Shown piece after piece: positions 40,343 to 50,804 of a stretch of DNA of 64,000 bases. The stretch is from Flavobacterium sp. (GTDB taxonomy: Bacteria > Bacteroidota > Bacteroidia > Flavobacteriales > Flavobacteriaceae). Within the stretch, counting starts at the first letter, position 1. The number at the start of each line of letters is the position of its first letter. The stretch covers positions 95,933 to 159,932 of the forward strand of contig JADKDN010000008.1 in the NCBI GenBank assembly GCA_016718345.1, written 5' to 3'. The notes beneath the pieces were generated by a model, which was given only the letters and a program-made list of their open reading frames with translations, searched no databases and was not told the origin of the DNA. The position numbers were made by a program, and so were the translations under genes.

Positions 40343-42187
40343 ATGTGTGGAATAGTAGGATATATAGGGCATAGAGAAGCTTATCCAATAATAATTAAGG
40401 GACTTAAGCGATTAGAGTACAGAGGTTATGATAGTGCTGGATTGATATTATATGACGGTCAAGATTTAAAACTTTCTAAAACAAAAGGAAAGGTTTCAGA
40501 TTTAGAAAATATTTCAAAAGAAATTACCATAAATGGTACAATAGGAATGGGGCATACACGTTGGGCAACTCATGGTGTTCCAAATGATGTTAACTCGCAT
40601 CCACATTTGTCTAATTCTGGGAACTTAGCTATAATTCACAACGGAATTATTGAAAATTATGAGCCATTAAAGAAAGAATTGATAAAAAGAGGCTATGTTT
40701 TTCATTCAGATACGGATACCGAAGTTTTAGTGAATTTAATTGAGGAGGTTCAGAAAAAAGAAAAATTGAAGCTAGGCAAAGCGGTTCAGGTAGCTTTAAA
40801 TCAAGTTGTTGGAGCCTATGCAATATGTGTGTTTGATAAACAGAATCCTGACGAAATTGTTGTTGCTAGATTAGGAAGTCCATTAGCAATAGGCGTTGGA
40901 GAAGATGAATATTTTATCGCTTCAGATGCATCACCTTTTATTGAATATACTTCAAACGCAATCTATCTTGAAGATGAAGAAATGGCAATTGTAAGATTGC
41001 ACAAACCTCTGAAAATAAGAAAAATTGAAGATGATACCCTGGTAGATCCTTATGTTCAAGAATTACAAATGAATTTAGAACAGATTGAAAAAGGAGGTTA
41101 CGACCATTTCATGTTGAAAGAAATTTATGAGCAGCCTAATGTTATTAAAGATACCTACAGAGGAAGATTGCATGCGAATCAGGGGCTTATTCAAATGGCT
41201 GGCGTTGAAGATAATTTAGAAAAATTCTTAAATGCTGATAGAATACTAATTGTTGCTTGTGGAACGTCATGGCATGCGGGTTTAGTTGCTGAGTATATCA
41301 TTGAAGAGTTTACAAGAATACCAGTAGAGGTTGAGTACGCATCTGAGTTCAGATATAGAAATCCTATTATCAATAAAAATGATGTAGTTATTGCCATTTC
41401 TCAATCCGGAGAAACAGCAGATTCATTAGCTGCAATTAAATTAGCTAAAGAAAAAGGGGCATTTGTTTTTGGAGTTTGTAATGTTGTAGGATCTTCTATT
41501 TCAAGAGAAACTCACGCAGGAGCCTATACTCACGCAGGTCCAGAAATTGGAGTTGCATCTACCAAGGCATTCACTACACAGATTACAGTTTTAACAATGA
41601 TTGCTTTGCGCTTAGCTAAAGCAAAAGGAACGCTCTCAAATTCAGATTTTCATAGATATTTACAAGAATTGGAAATTATTCCCGAAAAAGTGGCAGAAGC
41701 CTTGTTGACCAATGATAAGGCAAAAGAAATTGCTGCTAAATTTAAGGATGCGCCAAACTGTTTGTACCTAGGAAGAGGATACAATTTTCCAGTAGCATTA
41801 GAAGGCGCTTTGAAATTAAAAGAGATATCCTATATACATGCCGAAGGATATCCTGCAGCAGAAATGAAACATGGTCCAATTGCTTTAATTGATGAGCATA
41901 TGCCTGTCATAGTAATTGCGCCTAAACAAGGTCACTACGACAAAGTAGTAAGTAATATTCAAGAAATTAAATCTAGAAGCGGAAAAATTATTGCTGTAGT
42001 TACAAAGGGAGATGTACAAGTTCGTGAATTAGCCGATTATATCATTGAAATTCCTGATACTTCAGATGCACTGTCTCCATTATTAACAACAATTCCATTA
42101 CAATTGCTATCCTACCACATCGCTGTCATGAGAGGATGTAATGTTGATCAGCCAAGAAATCTAGCAAAATCGGTCACGGTAGAATAA
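40343..42187 (+). CDS. glmS: Glutamine--fructose-6-phosphate aminotransferase (isomerizing)
   Basis: GlmS converts fructose-6-phosphate and glutamine to glucosamine-6-phosphate, the first step to UDP-GlcNAc for peptidoglycan. The 614-residue protein has the N-terminal nucleophile Cys2 in MCGIVGYIGHREAYPII, the glutaminase HTRWATHG segment, and two SIS domains (ACGTSWHAGLVAEYIIEEFT and ISQSGETADSLAAI; then GRGYNFPVALEGALKLKEIS). It ends in KSVTVE, the family's conserved C-terminal loop. No frame problem. It follows DUF4270 by 10 bp and ends before a strong terminator. Confidence 0.97.
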   Translation: MCGIVGYIGHREAYPIIIKGLKRLEYRGYDSAGLILYDGQDLKLSKTKGKVSDLENISKEITINGTIGMGHTRWATHGVPNDVNSHPHLSNSGNLAIIHNGIIENYEPLKKELIKRGYVFHSDTDTEVLVNLIEEVQKKEKLKLGKAVQVALNQVVGAYAICVFDKQNPDEIVVARLGSPLAIGVGEDEYFIASDASPFIEYTSNAIYLEDEEMAIVRLHKPLKIRKIEDDTLVDPYVQELQMNLEQIEKGGYDHFMLKEIYEQPNVIKDTYRGRLHANQGLIQMAGVEDNLEKFLNADRILIVACGTSWHAGLVAEYIIEEFTRIPVEVEYASEFRYRNPIINKNDVVIAISQSGETADSLAAIKLAKEKGAFVFGVCNVVGSSISRETHAGAYTHAGPEIGVASTKAFTTQITVLTMIALRLAKAKGTLSNSDFHRYLQELEIIPEKVAEALLTNDKAKEIAAKFKDAPNCLYLGRGYNFPVALEGALKLKEISYIHAEGYPAAEMKHGPIALIDEHMPVIVIAPKQGHYDKVVSNIQEIKSRSGKIIAVVTKGDVQVRELADYIIEIPDTSDALSPLLTTIPLQLLSYHIAVMRGCNVDQPRNLAKSVTVE

Positions 42188-42207
42188 ATAGATATTTTAA
42201 TAAAAGC

Positions 42208-42239
42208 AAAAAGCGAGATTTAAGAATCTCGCTTTTTTT
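42208..42239 (+). terminator. Intrinsic terminator after glmS
   Basis: AAAAAGCGAGATT (42208-42220) pairs with AATCTCGCTTTTT (42225-42237) around the 4-nt loop TAAG and runs into Ts. Confidence 0.9.
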
Positions 42240-42452
42240 ATGATTTTTTTTAAAATTCATAATTTTTTATAGGTAAGCATAGTATTTTTTGCGGTTTTTA
42301 TAGAAATAATGAATAAAGTTTAAATAAAAGTAGTATATCAAATAAATAAATAATCAATCATTAAATTAGTATATATGAAATATAATTACTCTTTTTTTAT
42401 TAATATCAAAAATAGTTGTACTTTGGTATCATAAACCAAAAAATATAAACCA

Positions 42453-45311
42453 ATGAAAATGTATTTATTTATTTTGTCATTGTTTTTGTGCAGCTTAACC
42501 TATGCTCAAACGACAATTACAGGAGTTGTAACTGATACAAAGAAACAACCCATTCCAGGTGCCAACATTAAAATTCTCGGGGACTCAGCAGGAACCATTT
42601 CTGATTCTGACGGGAAATTTCAATTATCGACATCAAAAAAACCTCCTTTTACCATAGAAGTAACCAGTGTGGGGTATGGTTCAAAAAACGTAGAAGTTAA
42701 AACAAACAACCAAAATGTTTCCATAGCACTAGTTGACGAAGAGACTTTGCTTGATGAAATTGTGGTTTCGGCTTCAAGAACACCAGAGAGAATTAAAGAA
42801 TCTCCTGTGACTATTGAACGAATGGGGATTAAGGAAATTAAAAAAACTGCATCTCCAACTTTCTACGATGGTTTAGAAAACTTGAAAGAGGTACATATGA
42901 ATACTAGTAGTATGTCTTTTAAATCAATTAATACAAGAGGTTTTGCTACCGTAGCCAACACACGTTTTATGCAGTTAGTTGATGGAATGGACAATTCTTC
43001 ACCGTTATTAAACTTTGTTTTAGGGAATTTAATTGGAGTTTCTGAAATAGATGTTCAAAATGTTGAGTTGCTACCGAGCATCCTCTGCTTGTATGGTGCT
43101 AATGCATTCAATGGTATTTTATTCATGAACAGTCAAAGCCCATTTACAAACCAAGGGATTACGGCTTATGCCAAATACGGTCAAACGAGCCAAAAAGCTG
43201 CTGGTAATAATGAGTATTATGACTATGGAGTAAGAGTTGCAAAAGCGTTTACGCCTTATTTTGCAGCAAAAGCCAACTTTACTTTCATGAAAGGGACTGA
43301 TTGGTTTGCTACTGACTATAGAGATAAAGATTTAGTTAATAATGTGGGCTTAGATAGAAGTTATTACAATTACAACGGAATAAACGTATACGGAGATGAG
43401 TTAACAACAAATCTAAATGGAGTTGCAAAAGGGTTGTTAGATAAAGGTAAAATAACAGAATCGCAGTTTGTAGCATTTAACAATATCTTGCCAAATTATA
43501 ATGTAAGCAGAACAGGTTATAATGAAACGGACTTGACAGATAACAAGGTAAAAAATGCTAAAGTAGATTTTTCATTACATTTTAAACCTTGGAAGAATGA
43601 TACTGAAATTATATGGCAAAGTAAATTTGGAACAGGAAACACCGTTTACCAAGGTGCTAACAGATATTATCTAAATAATTTTACAATGCAACAGCATAAA
43701 TTAGAATTGAAAGGTAAAAATTTCTTTGTTAGAGGGTACACAACAACTGAAGACGGCGGTAGATCATACGACATGACTTTTACAGCTTTGAATGTAAATA
43801 GACAATGGAAAGATGATAAAACTTGGTTTGGTCAATACGCTGGAGCTTATGTTCAGGCTACTTTGGGAGGAGCAACTCCTGCTCAAGCTCATGCTACAGC
43901 AGGTACGTGTCAGCAGATACAGGAAGCAAGATTTTTAAGGAACACCTGAATTTAAAGCTGCTTTTAATAAAGTAATAGCCGATCCAGATGTGCTTACAGG
44001 ATCTAGACTTCAGGACAATTCAAGAATCTGGCATTCAGATGCAAATTATAATTTTAAAGAACTAGTGAAATTTGCAGAAATTCAAGTTGGAGGTTCTTAT
44101 CGTTTGTATGAGTTAAATTCAGGAGGACGTATTTATACAGACGCCAATAGTCAAATTAACTACACAGATTATGGAGCGTATACTCAAGTTCAGAAAAAAT
44201 TGATGGAAGATCGATTAAAATTGACAGGATCGGTTCGTTATGACAAGTCTAAAAATTTTGATGGGAATTTTTCACCAAGAGTATCAGCAGTTTATTCAGC
44301 CGGTGCCGAAAAGAATCATAATTTCAGAGCGTCTTTTCAAACAGGTTTTAGAAATCCAACCACACAGGATCAATATATTGGATTTAATATTGGAAATGCA
44401 GTATTGTTAGGTTCAGCACCCGACAATTTAGATAGATACTCTGAAATATTACCAGTATCTACTGCAACTGGACAATTTTTGCAGGAGGAACAACTGCAGT
44501 AATGAACGGACAAAAAGCTTATTTTAATTCCTACACGGCCACATCAGTTCAAGATTTTGGTGCATTTGCAGCAGCAAACCCAACAAATCTTCCGGGTGCC
44601 GCAGCTTTATTAAGAAAAACCAATGTGGGTTATGTTAAACCAGAAACGGTTAAAGCATTTGATTTAGGTTACAGAGGTCAATTAAAAGGATTTTCATATG
44701 ATATTAATGGATACTATAATATTTATAATGATTTCCTTGGTAATATTAACGTTGTTGCTCCATTATATGGAACAGCTAGTGAGACTTTTGATTTTACACA
44801 ACCAACAAGTGCTCCGGTTCAAACGCTACATGCTTTAGCCAATAGTAATTTTAGAGCATTTCAATTGTATACAAATACAGATATAGAAATTAAATCATTA
44901 GGTTTTGGATTTGGAGTTTCTAGAAAAGTCTACAAAGATTTTGAGTTTGGTGCTAACTACAATTATGCACAATTTGATTTTGATCAATCAAAAGATCCAA
45001 GTTTTGAAGCAGGATTCAATACACCAAAACACAGAGTTAAAGCTTCCATAAGCAATGACAAATTGTTTGCCAATTTTGGATTCAATATCAGCGCAAGATG
45101 GAACAGCGAATACATGTGGGAATCAACCTTTGCTGACGGAATGATTGATGAGGCTACGGTTTTAGACGCTCAGTTAAATTATGGCATTCCAAAATTGAAA
45201 TCGACTCTTAAAATAGGTGCAGCAAATCTTGGAGGGAAAGAATATCAACAAGTACTAGGTGCAGGTGCTATTGGGCAACAATATTTTGTTTCTTGGACGA
45301 TTAACCCATAA
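42453..45311 (+). CDS. TonB-dependent receptor (frameshifts near 43925 and 44490)
   Basis: Signal peptide (residues 1-19, LTYAQ), carboxypeptidase-like regulatory domain (ITGVVTDTKKQPIPGANIKI), plug (LDEIVVSASRTPERIKESPV; SFKSINTRGFATVANTRF) and a barrel. The frame is disturbed around 43905-43945 (reading resumes at GTPEFKAAFNKVIADPDV), and a lost A in CAAA near 44480 breaks GQIFAGGTTAVMNGQKAYF. With both repaired it is about 952 residues and ends QYFVSWTINP. The ligand is unknown. It is 33 bp upstream of an SGNH-hydrolase lipoprotein, so the pair is probably an operon. Confidence 0.85.
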
Positions 45312-45344
45312 TTCATTTTAGTAAAACATATAATATTTAATGAT

Positions 45345-46860
45345 ATGATAAAAAATTTCAAATGGCTATTATTGGTTGCAGCAACCTTTATAGCTTGTAA
45401 TAATGATGATGAAGTTACAAAAGATGCAAACTCAACAGATGGTTCTCCATTAACAGCAGGTTCTGCAGATTTCTCTAAATATGTAGCGATAGGTGATTCG
45501 TTCGCTGCAGGATATAGTGATGGCGCCTTGTTTATAGAAGGGCAAAAAGGAGCCTATCCTAATATTTTAGCAAGTCAATTCTCATTAGTTGGAGGAGGAG
45601 AATTTACAACTCCATACATGAGTGATAATATTGGAGGGTTTAATCTGGGTGGTGTGCAAATTGCGGGATATGGCCCAAGATTATATTATAATGGAGTGGC
45701 GCCAACTAGTGTCTCTGGAGTTTCGGGAACAGATATTTCAGCTAAACTAAGTGGTTCATTCACGAATATGGGTGTTCCTGGAGCCAAAGCAATACATTTA
45801 GCATTTTCGGGATATGGAAGTGCTGCTGGTAATCCTTACTTCACAAGATTTGCATCAAGTCCTACGGCAACAATTCTTGGCGACGCATTAGCACAAAACC
45901 CAACTTTTTTCTCTTTGTGGATTGGTGGTAATGATGAACTTGGATATGCGACTGCTGGAGGTGACTCAAGTGTAAATCCATTGACCCCTCCCGCAACATT
46001 TGATGCAGCTTACAATAATATTGTTTCCCAGTTAACTGCTGGAGGAAGAAAAGGAGTCATCGCAAATTTGCCTTACGTTACATTTCCTTATTTTTATGTA
46101 ATAAAGTACAATCAGTTAACACAAGCAAACCTTACAATAGGTGGTAATAGTTTGGTAGGCACGCTGAATACTCAATTATAGCTAACCGTAGCAGCGTCTA
46201 ACTTTTTAGGACAAGGCGATAGAATTAATTTGTTGTCAGCTACAGACAATAACCCAATGTTAATGGTTGATGAAAATTTAACAGATTTATCAACATCTTT
46301 AACCGCTGTTTTGGTAGGCGGTGGATTGGATTTGCCTACAGCAACTGCGCTTGGTCAAATTTTTGGGAGAGCAAGACAAACAAAACCAACGGATTTGATA
46401 TGCTTGTCAGCGTCTTCAAGAATTGGGAAAGCTCCAAGTGTGGAATTGGATGGGGTAGTTTCTCCTTCACCTACGTTGGCTCAATTGGGGATTACTTTTC
46501 CATTACCTGATAGATATGTTTTACTGCCAAGTGAAGTTTCTGAAATTCAAACTGCAACAGATGCATATAATCAGAGCAATTAAAAGTATAGCTGATTCTA
46601 ATGAAAATATTGCCTTCGTTGACGCCAAAGCGATAATGACTAAATTAGGATCTTCAACTGGTATTGTAGGAAATAATTTTACGTTAACTTCAGCTTATGT
46701 ATATGGAGGTGCGTTTTCTTTAGATGGAATTCATCCAAGCCCAAGAGGTTATGCTCTTATTGCTAATGAATTTTTAAACGCTATTAACGGAAAATTTGGA
46801 TCTAATTTTAAAGGAGTGAATTTAGGAAATTATAGAATTCAATTTCCACCGTCATTATAA
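45345..46860 (+). CDS. SGNH/GDSL-type lipoprotein hydrolase (in-frame stop and a frameshift)
   Basis: A lipoprotein (VAATFIACNNDDE, Cys near residue 18) with SGNH hydrolase blocks: block I YVAIGDSFAAGYSDG with the Ser nucleophile, Asn block in LWIGGNDELGY, and block V with Asp-His in LDGIHPSPRGYALIANE. A TAG at 46179 interrupts the middle in frame, and an extra base near 46573 shifts AYNQAIKSIADSNENI. Restored length is about 505 residues. Esterase or deacylase activity at the cell surface or in the periplasm is inferred. It follows the TonB receptor and may process a surface ligand. Confidence 0.8.
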
Positions 46861-46881
46861 CATATTATTTAATTTACTTAA

Positions 46882-46910
46882 AACCATCCATTTATTGGAT
46901 GGTTTTTTAT
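46882..46910 (+). terminator. Intrinsic terminator after the SGNH lipoprotein
   Basis: AACCATCCA (46882-46890) pairs with TGGATGGTT (46896-46904) around a 5-nt loop, followed by Ts. Confidence 0.85.
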
Positions 46911-46968
46911 TTTTAATTCATTCATAACTAAGTTCTTTAAAAAATCTATTTTTTTTATTTGAATTGTA

Positions 46969-46998
46969 TTGATTTTATATTTTAAAAAATTATCTTTG
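46969..46998 (+). promoter_or_regulatory. Promoter of the atpD-atpC unit
   Basis: TTG at 46969-46971, 19-bp spacer, then TATCTTTG at 46991-46998: a full match to the Flavobacterium consensus TTG-N(17-23)-TAnnTTTG. It leaves a leader of about 75-80 bases before the atpD ATG at 47083. Confidence 0.75.
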
Positions 46999-47082
46999 CA
47001 CTCTGAAAAAAGCATCTGCTAAATATGATTAAGTGAGATGTGTTTTTTAAACCTAAATAGCTATTTAATAAATACATAAGTA

Positions 47083-48567
47083 ATGTCAAAAGTAATAGGA
47101 AAAGTTGCTCAAATCATTGGTCCAGTAGTAGACGTTGTATTCAACGGCGTTGATGTTGAACTTCCAAAAATTTATGATTCGTTAGAAATCACTAAAAAAG
47201 ACGGTACTTTATTAGTGCTTGAAGTACAATCTCATATTGGTGAAAACACTGTTCGTACTATTTCGATGGATTCAACTGACGGTTTGAGTAGAGGATATGA
47301 AGTAGTTGGAACTGGAAATCCAATTCAAATGCCAATTGGACCTGATGTATATGGTCGATTATTTAATGTAATTGGAGATGCAATAGACGGTTTAGGTGAA
47401 TTGCCAAAAACAGGAGAAAGTGGTTTGTCTATTCATAGACCCGCTCCAAAATTTGAAGACTTATCTACTTCATCAGAAGTTTTATTTACAGGTATTAAAG
47501 TGATTGATTTAATTGAGCCTTATGCAAAAGGATGGAGTTGGAAAACAGTATTAATTCAAGAGTTAATTAATAATATTGCAAAAGGTCACGGTGGACTTTC
47601 AGTATTCGCTGGAGTAGGTGAAAGAACACGTGAAGGGAATGACTTACTTCGCGAGATGTTAGAGTCAGGAATTATTAAATATGGTGAAGAATTCATGCAC
47701 TCTATGGAAGAAGGTGGATGGGATTTGTCTAAAGTAGACAAATTAGGAATGAGAGAATCAAAAGCGACTTTCGTTTTTGGTCAAATGAATGAGCCACCAG
47801 GAGCTCGTGCTCGTGTGGCACTTTCTGGATTGTCTATCGCTGAGTATTTCCGTGATGGTGCAGGTTCTGATCAAGGTAAAGACGTACTTTTCTTCGTTGA
47901 TAATATCTTCCGTTTTACACAAGCAGGTTCTGAGGTATCGGCTCTTTTAGGTCGTATGCCATCAGCGGTAGGTTACCAACCAACATTGGCAACAGAAATG
48001 GGTGCGATGCAAGAGCGTATTACATCTACAAACAAAGGTTCTATTACATCTGTGCAAGCGGTTTACGTGCCTGCGGATGACTTAACTGACCCAGCGCCAG
48101 CAACAACGTTTGCTCACTTAGATGCTACAACAGTATTGTCTCGTAAAATTGCAGAGTTAGGGATTTATCCAGCGGTGGATCCTTTGGATTCAACTTCTCG
48201 AATTTTGACTCCTCATATTTTAGGTGATGACCACTATAATTGTGCACAAAGAGTAAAAGAAATCCTTCAGAAATACAAACAATTACAAGATATCATCGCC
48301 ATCTTAGGTATGGAAGAATTATCAGAAGAAGATAAATTAGCCGTATCAAGAGCTCGTCGTGTTCAACGTTTCTTATCTCAACCTTTCCACGTAGCAGAAC
48401 AGTTTACAGGAATACCAGGAGTTTTGGTGGATATTAAAGATACTATCAAAGGGTTTAACATGATTATCGACGGTGAATTAGATCACTTACCTGAAGCTGC
48501 TTTCAACCTTAAAGGAACTATTGAAGATGCTATTGAGGCTGGAGAAAAAATGTTAGCAGAAGCTTAA
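47083..48567 (+). CDS. atpD: F1 ATP synthase subunit beta, Walker A segment missing
   Basis: AtpD is the catalytic F1 subunit. The 494-residue sequence is clearly AtpD: IGPVVDVVF, DGLSRG, GVGERTREGNDL, the Walker B DVLFFVDNIFRF, SEVSALLGRMPSAVGYQP and the DELSEED-like MEELSEEDKLAV. However, between LIEPYAKG and KTVLIQELINN stand only W-S-W, where the family has about twelve residues including GGAGVGKT. The codons at 47530-47545 are consistent with a 26-base loss starting after AAAGGA plus one lost A, so the frame is kept but the ATP-binding loop is gone; nine residues short of the usual length. Promoter at 46969. The gene is separate from other ATP synthase genes, as in Bacteroidota. Confidence 0.95.
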   Translation: MSKVIGKVAQIIGPVVDVVFNGVDVELPKIYDSLEITKKDGTLLVLEVQSHIGENTVRTISMDSTDGLSRGYEVVGTGNPIQMPIGPDVYGRLFNVIGDAIDGLGELPKTGESGLSIHRPAPKFEDLSTSSEVLFTGIKVIDLIEPYAKGWSWKTVLIQELINNIAKGHGGLSVFAGVGERTREGNDLLREMLESGIIKYGEEFMHSMEEGGWDLSKVDKLGMRESKATFVFGQMNEPPGARARVALSGLSIAEYFRDGAGSDQGKDVLFFVDNIFRFTQAGSEVSALLGRMPSAVGYQPTLATEMGAMQERITSTNKGSITSVQAVYVPADDLTDPAPATTFAHLDATTVLSRKIAELGIYPAVDPLDSTSRILTPHILGDDHYNCAQRVKEILQKYKQLQDIIAILGMEELSEEDKLAVSRARRVQRFLSQPFHVAEQFTGIPGVLVDIKDTIKGFNMIIDGELDHLPEAAFNLKGTIEDAIEAGEKMLAEA

Positions 48568-48574
48568 TTGAGTA

Positions 48575-48618
48575 TTCAGTGTTCAGTCGCAGTGTTCAGA
48601 ACTGAGACTGTAAACTGA
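48575..48618. repeat. CAGT/ACTG hairpin element between atpD and atpC
   Basis: Three or four CAGT units (CAGTGTTCAG at 48577-48586 and 48590-48599, 13-bp period) face three ACTG units (48601-48617), so the segment folds into an imperfect hairpin. It lies between two genes of one operon. Similar CAGT-rich intergenic motifs occur in flavobacterial genomes in my recollection. Confidence 0.55.
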
Positions 48619-48635
48619 CATCTAAACTAAAAAAT

Positions 48636-48917
48636 ATGATTTTAGAAATAGTATCACCAGAAGCTAAATTATTTTCAGGAGAAGTTACTTCGGTTTCTTT
48701 ACCTGGAGTAAATGGTAGTTTTCAAATATTAAATTTCCATGCTCCAATAGTTTCAACCTTAAAGCAGGGTTCATTAAAAATTACTGCACCAAGTTTTAAA
48801 TTAGAGAAAGAAATTGAAAATAAATTCAACAGAGTTAACGATCAAAATTACACTCTTGATATCAATTCTGGAACTATTCAAAAGAAAGACAACAAAGTGA
48901 TTGTTTTAGTAGATTAA
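48636..48917 (+). CDS. atpC: F1 ATP synthase subunit epsilon
   Basis: A 93-residue protein made of only the N-terminal beta-sandwich of epsilon: MILEIVSPEAKLFSGEV, VSLPGVNGSFQILNFHAP and a final DNKVIVLVD. The C-terminal helical hairpin of longer epsilon subunits is absent, which is normal in Bacteroidota. It lies 68 bp after atpD in a separate short gap that holds a CAGT/ACTG hairpin. It seals the rotor in F1Fo at the inner membrane. Confidence 0.9.
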   Translation: MILEIVSPEAKLFSGEVTSVSLPGVNGSFQILNFHAPIVSTLKQGSLKITAPSFKLEKEIENKFNRVNDQNYTLDINSGTIQKKDNKVIVLVD

Positions 48918-48942
48918 AATTTCAAATTTGAAATAAAGTACT

Positions 48943-48977
48943 AAAGCCAAGCATTTTTTTTAAAAGGCTTTTTTATT
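48943..48977 (+). terminator. Possible terminator after atpC
   Basis: AAAGCC (48943-48948) can pair with GGCTTT (48966-48971) over a long T/A-rich loop, followed by Ts. The stem is short and the loop long, so support is weak; the surrounding motif is partly duplicated. Confidence 0.4.
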
Positions 48978-48984
48978 TTGATAG

Positions 48985-50130
48985 ATGAAAAATTTTCCAA
49001 AATCATTATCTCAAAAACTCCAACAACGAGAGCATAATTCAGCCTTACGGAAATTAAGCTTATCTAATGATTTAATTGATTTTTCATCAAATGATTATTT
49101 AGGTTTTGCTAATTCAGAGGTGATATTTCAAGAGACACATCGGTATTTGATAGACAATACAATTATTCAAAACGGTGCCACAGGTTCTCGATTACTATCA
49201 GGAAACCATAGTGTTTATCAAGAAGCAGAAAGATATATCGCTGGTTTCCATCAATCAGAATCGGCACTGATATTCAATTCAGGTTACGATGCTAATGTCG
49301 GATTTTTTAGTTCAGTATCAGAGCGCAATGATGTTATTCTATATGATGCCTTATGTCATGCCTCAATCCGTGACGGAATTCAAATGAGTAATGCCAAGGC
49401 GTATAGATTTCAGCACAATGATTATGAAGATTTAGAAAAATACATTCAAAAATTTATAACAAAAAATTCAGAAGTATACATTGCTACCGAAAGTGTTTTT
49501 TCTATGGATGGTGATTCTCCAGATTTGGAAAAATTAGTTCAATTATCAGAAAAATACAGTTGCCATTTAGTAGTTGATGAAGCACATGCTTTGGGGGTTT
49601 TTGGTGAAAAAGGTGAGGGAGTAATTCAAAGTTTAGGGCTACAAGATAAAATTTTTGCCAGAATTATGACTTTTGGAAAAGGATTAGGTTGTCATGGAGC
49701 AGCGGTTTTAGGTAGTGAAGATTTAAAAAATTATTTAGTCAATTTTGCAAGAAGTTTTATTTATACAACAGGACTTTCACCCCATTCTGTTGCTACTATC
49801 TTGATTGCTTATCAACATTTAGAAAAAGAAAAAAACGCAATCGCAGCTTTAAAGAAAAATATAGTTCATTTTAATCAAGAAAAGAACTTGTTAGGTATAA
49901 AACCACTATTTATCAGGAGCAAATCGGCAATTCAATCAGCAATAATTCCAGGAAATGAGAAAGTAAGATCTATTGCTAAACAACTTCAAGAAAAAGGATT
50001 TGATGTAAAGCCCATTCTTTCTCCAACGGTTCTCGAAGGTCAAGAGCGTTTGCGATTTTGTTTGCATAGTTATAATTCAGAAAAAGAAATTTCGGAAGTA
50101 TTGCAGTTGTTGAGTACTTTTGTTTTTTAG
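48985..50130 (+). CDS. bioF: 8-amino-7-oxononanoate synthase
   Basis: BioF condenses a pimeloyl thioester with alanine, the first committed step of biotin ring assembly. The 381-residue PLP enzyme has DFSSNDYLGFANSE at its start, NGATGSRLLSGNHSVYQEAE, ATESVFSMDGDSPDLEKL, LVVDEAHALGVFGEKG, and the PLP lysine in MTFGKGLGCHGA. These are all signatures of the alpha-oxoamine synthase family. It heads the run bioF, bioD, bioA, ketoacyl synthase on the plus strand. Confidence 0.9.
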   Translation: MKNFPKSLSQKLQQREHNSALRKLSLSNDLIDFSSNDYLGFANSEVIFQETHRYLIDNTIIQNGATGSRLLSGNHSVYQEAERYIAGFHQSESALIFNSGYDANVGFFSSVSERNDVILYDALCHASIRDGIQMSNAKAYRFQHNDYEDLEKYIQKFITKNSEVYIATESVFSMDGDSPDLEKLVQLSEKYSCHLVVDEAHALGVFGEKGEGVIQSLGLQDKIFARIMTFGKGLGCHGAAVLGSEDLKNYLVNFARSFIYTTGLSPHSVATILIAYQHLEKEKNAIAALKKNIVHFNQEKNLLGIKPLFIRSKSAIQSAIIPGNEKVRSIAKQLQEKGFDVKPILSPTVLEGQERLRFCLHSYNSEKEISEVLQLLSTFVF

Positions 50131-50171
50131 CCTTGATATCTTTTAGAATATATCGCAAAAATTTATAATAA

Positions 50172-50788
50172 ATGAAACTATTTATTACAGGAATAGGAAC
50201 TGATGTAGGTAAAACAGTTGCATCAGCCATAGTGACACAAGCCTTAGAAGCAGATTATTGGAAACTCATTCAAGCGGGTGATTTGGACCATTCTGATACG
50301 GATAAAGTAAAAGCTCTTGTGTCAAACAAGAAGTCCCAATTTCATCCAAATGCCTATGCATTAAATACCCCGCAAGTCCGTATTATGCCGCAACGCTTGA
50401 CGGAATTGTTCTGGATATAAAAAAAATACAGGAACCTATAACAGCCAATCATTTAGTTATAGAAGGCGCGGGTGGAATTTTGGTTCCGCTCAATGATACC
50501 GATTCTATAATAGATTTGATTCAAAAAGACCATAAGGTAGTTGTTGTCTCTAGACATTATCTAGGGAGTATCAATCACACTTTGTTAACTTTTGAAGCTT
50601 TAAAGAATAGAAATATTGCAGTAGCAGGAATTATTTTTTCAGGAGATGAAAATCAAGCTACAGAATCAATTATTTTAAAAAAAACAAAGGTAAACTGTAT
50701 TGGAAGGATTGATAACGAACCCTATTTTGACCAAAATGTAGTTCAATATTATGCTGATTTATTTAGGGAAAACCTGTTAAGCTTATAA
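50172..50788 (+). CDS. bioD: Dethiobiotin synthetase (frameshifted near 50370)
   Basis: BioD closes the ureido ring of dethiobiotin using ATP and CO2. The N-terminal P-loop is FITGIGTDVGKTVAS, and the second half has VIEGAGGILVPLND and a BioD C-terminus. A lost A in CAAAGT near 50368-50372 shifts the frame; restoring it gives NTPQSPYYAATLDGIVLD and a 205-residue protein. In the segment YWKLIQAGD the usual Pro after Lys is Leu, possibly another base error. It lies between bioF and bioA. Confidence 0.88.
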
Positions 50789-50804
50789 TTTAAATAGTTA
50801 TTAA

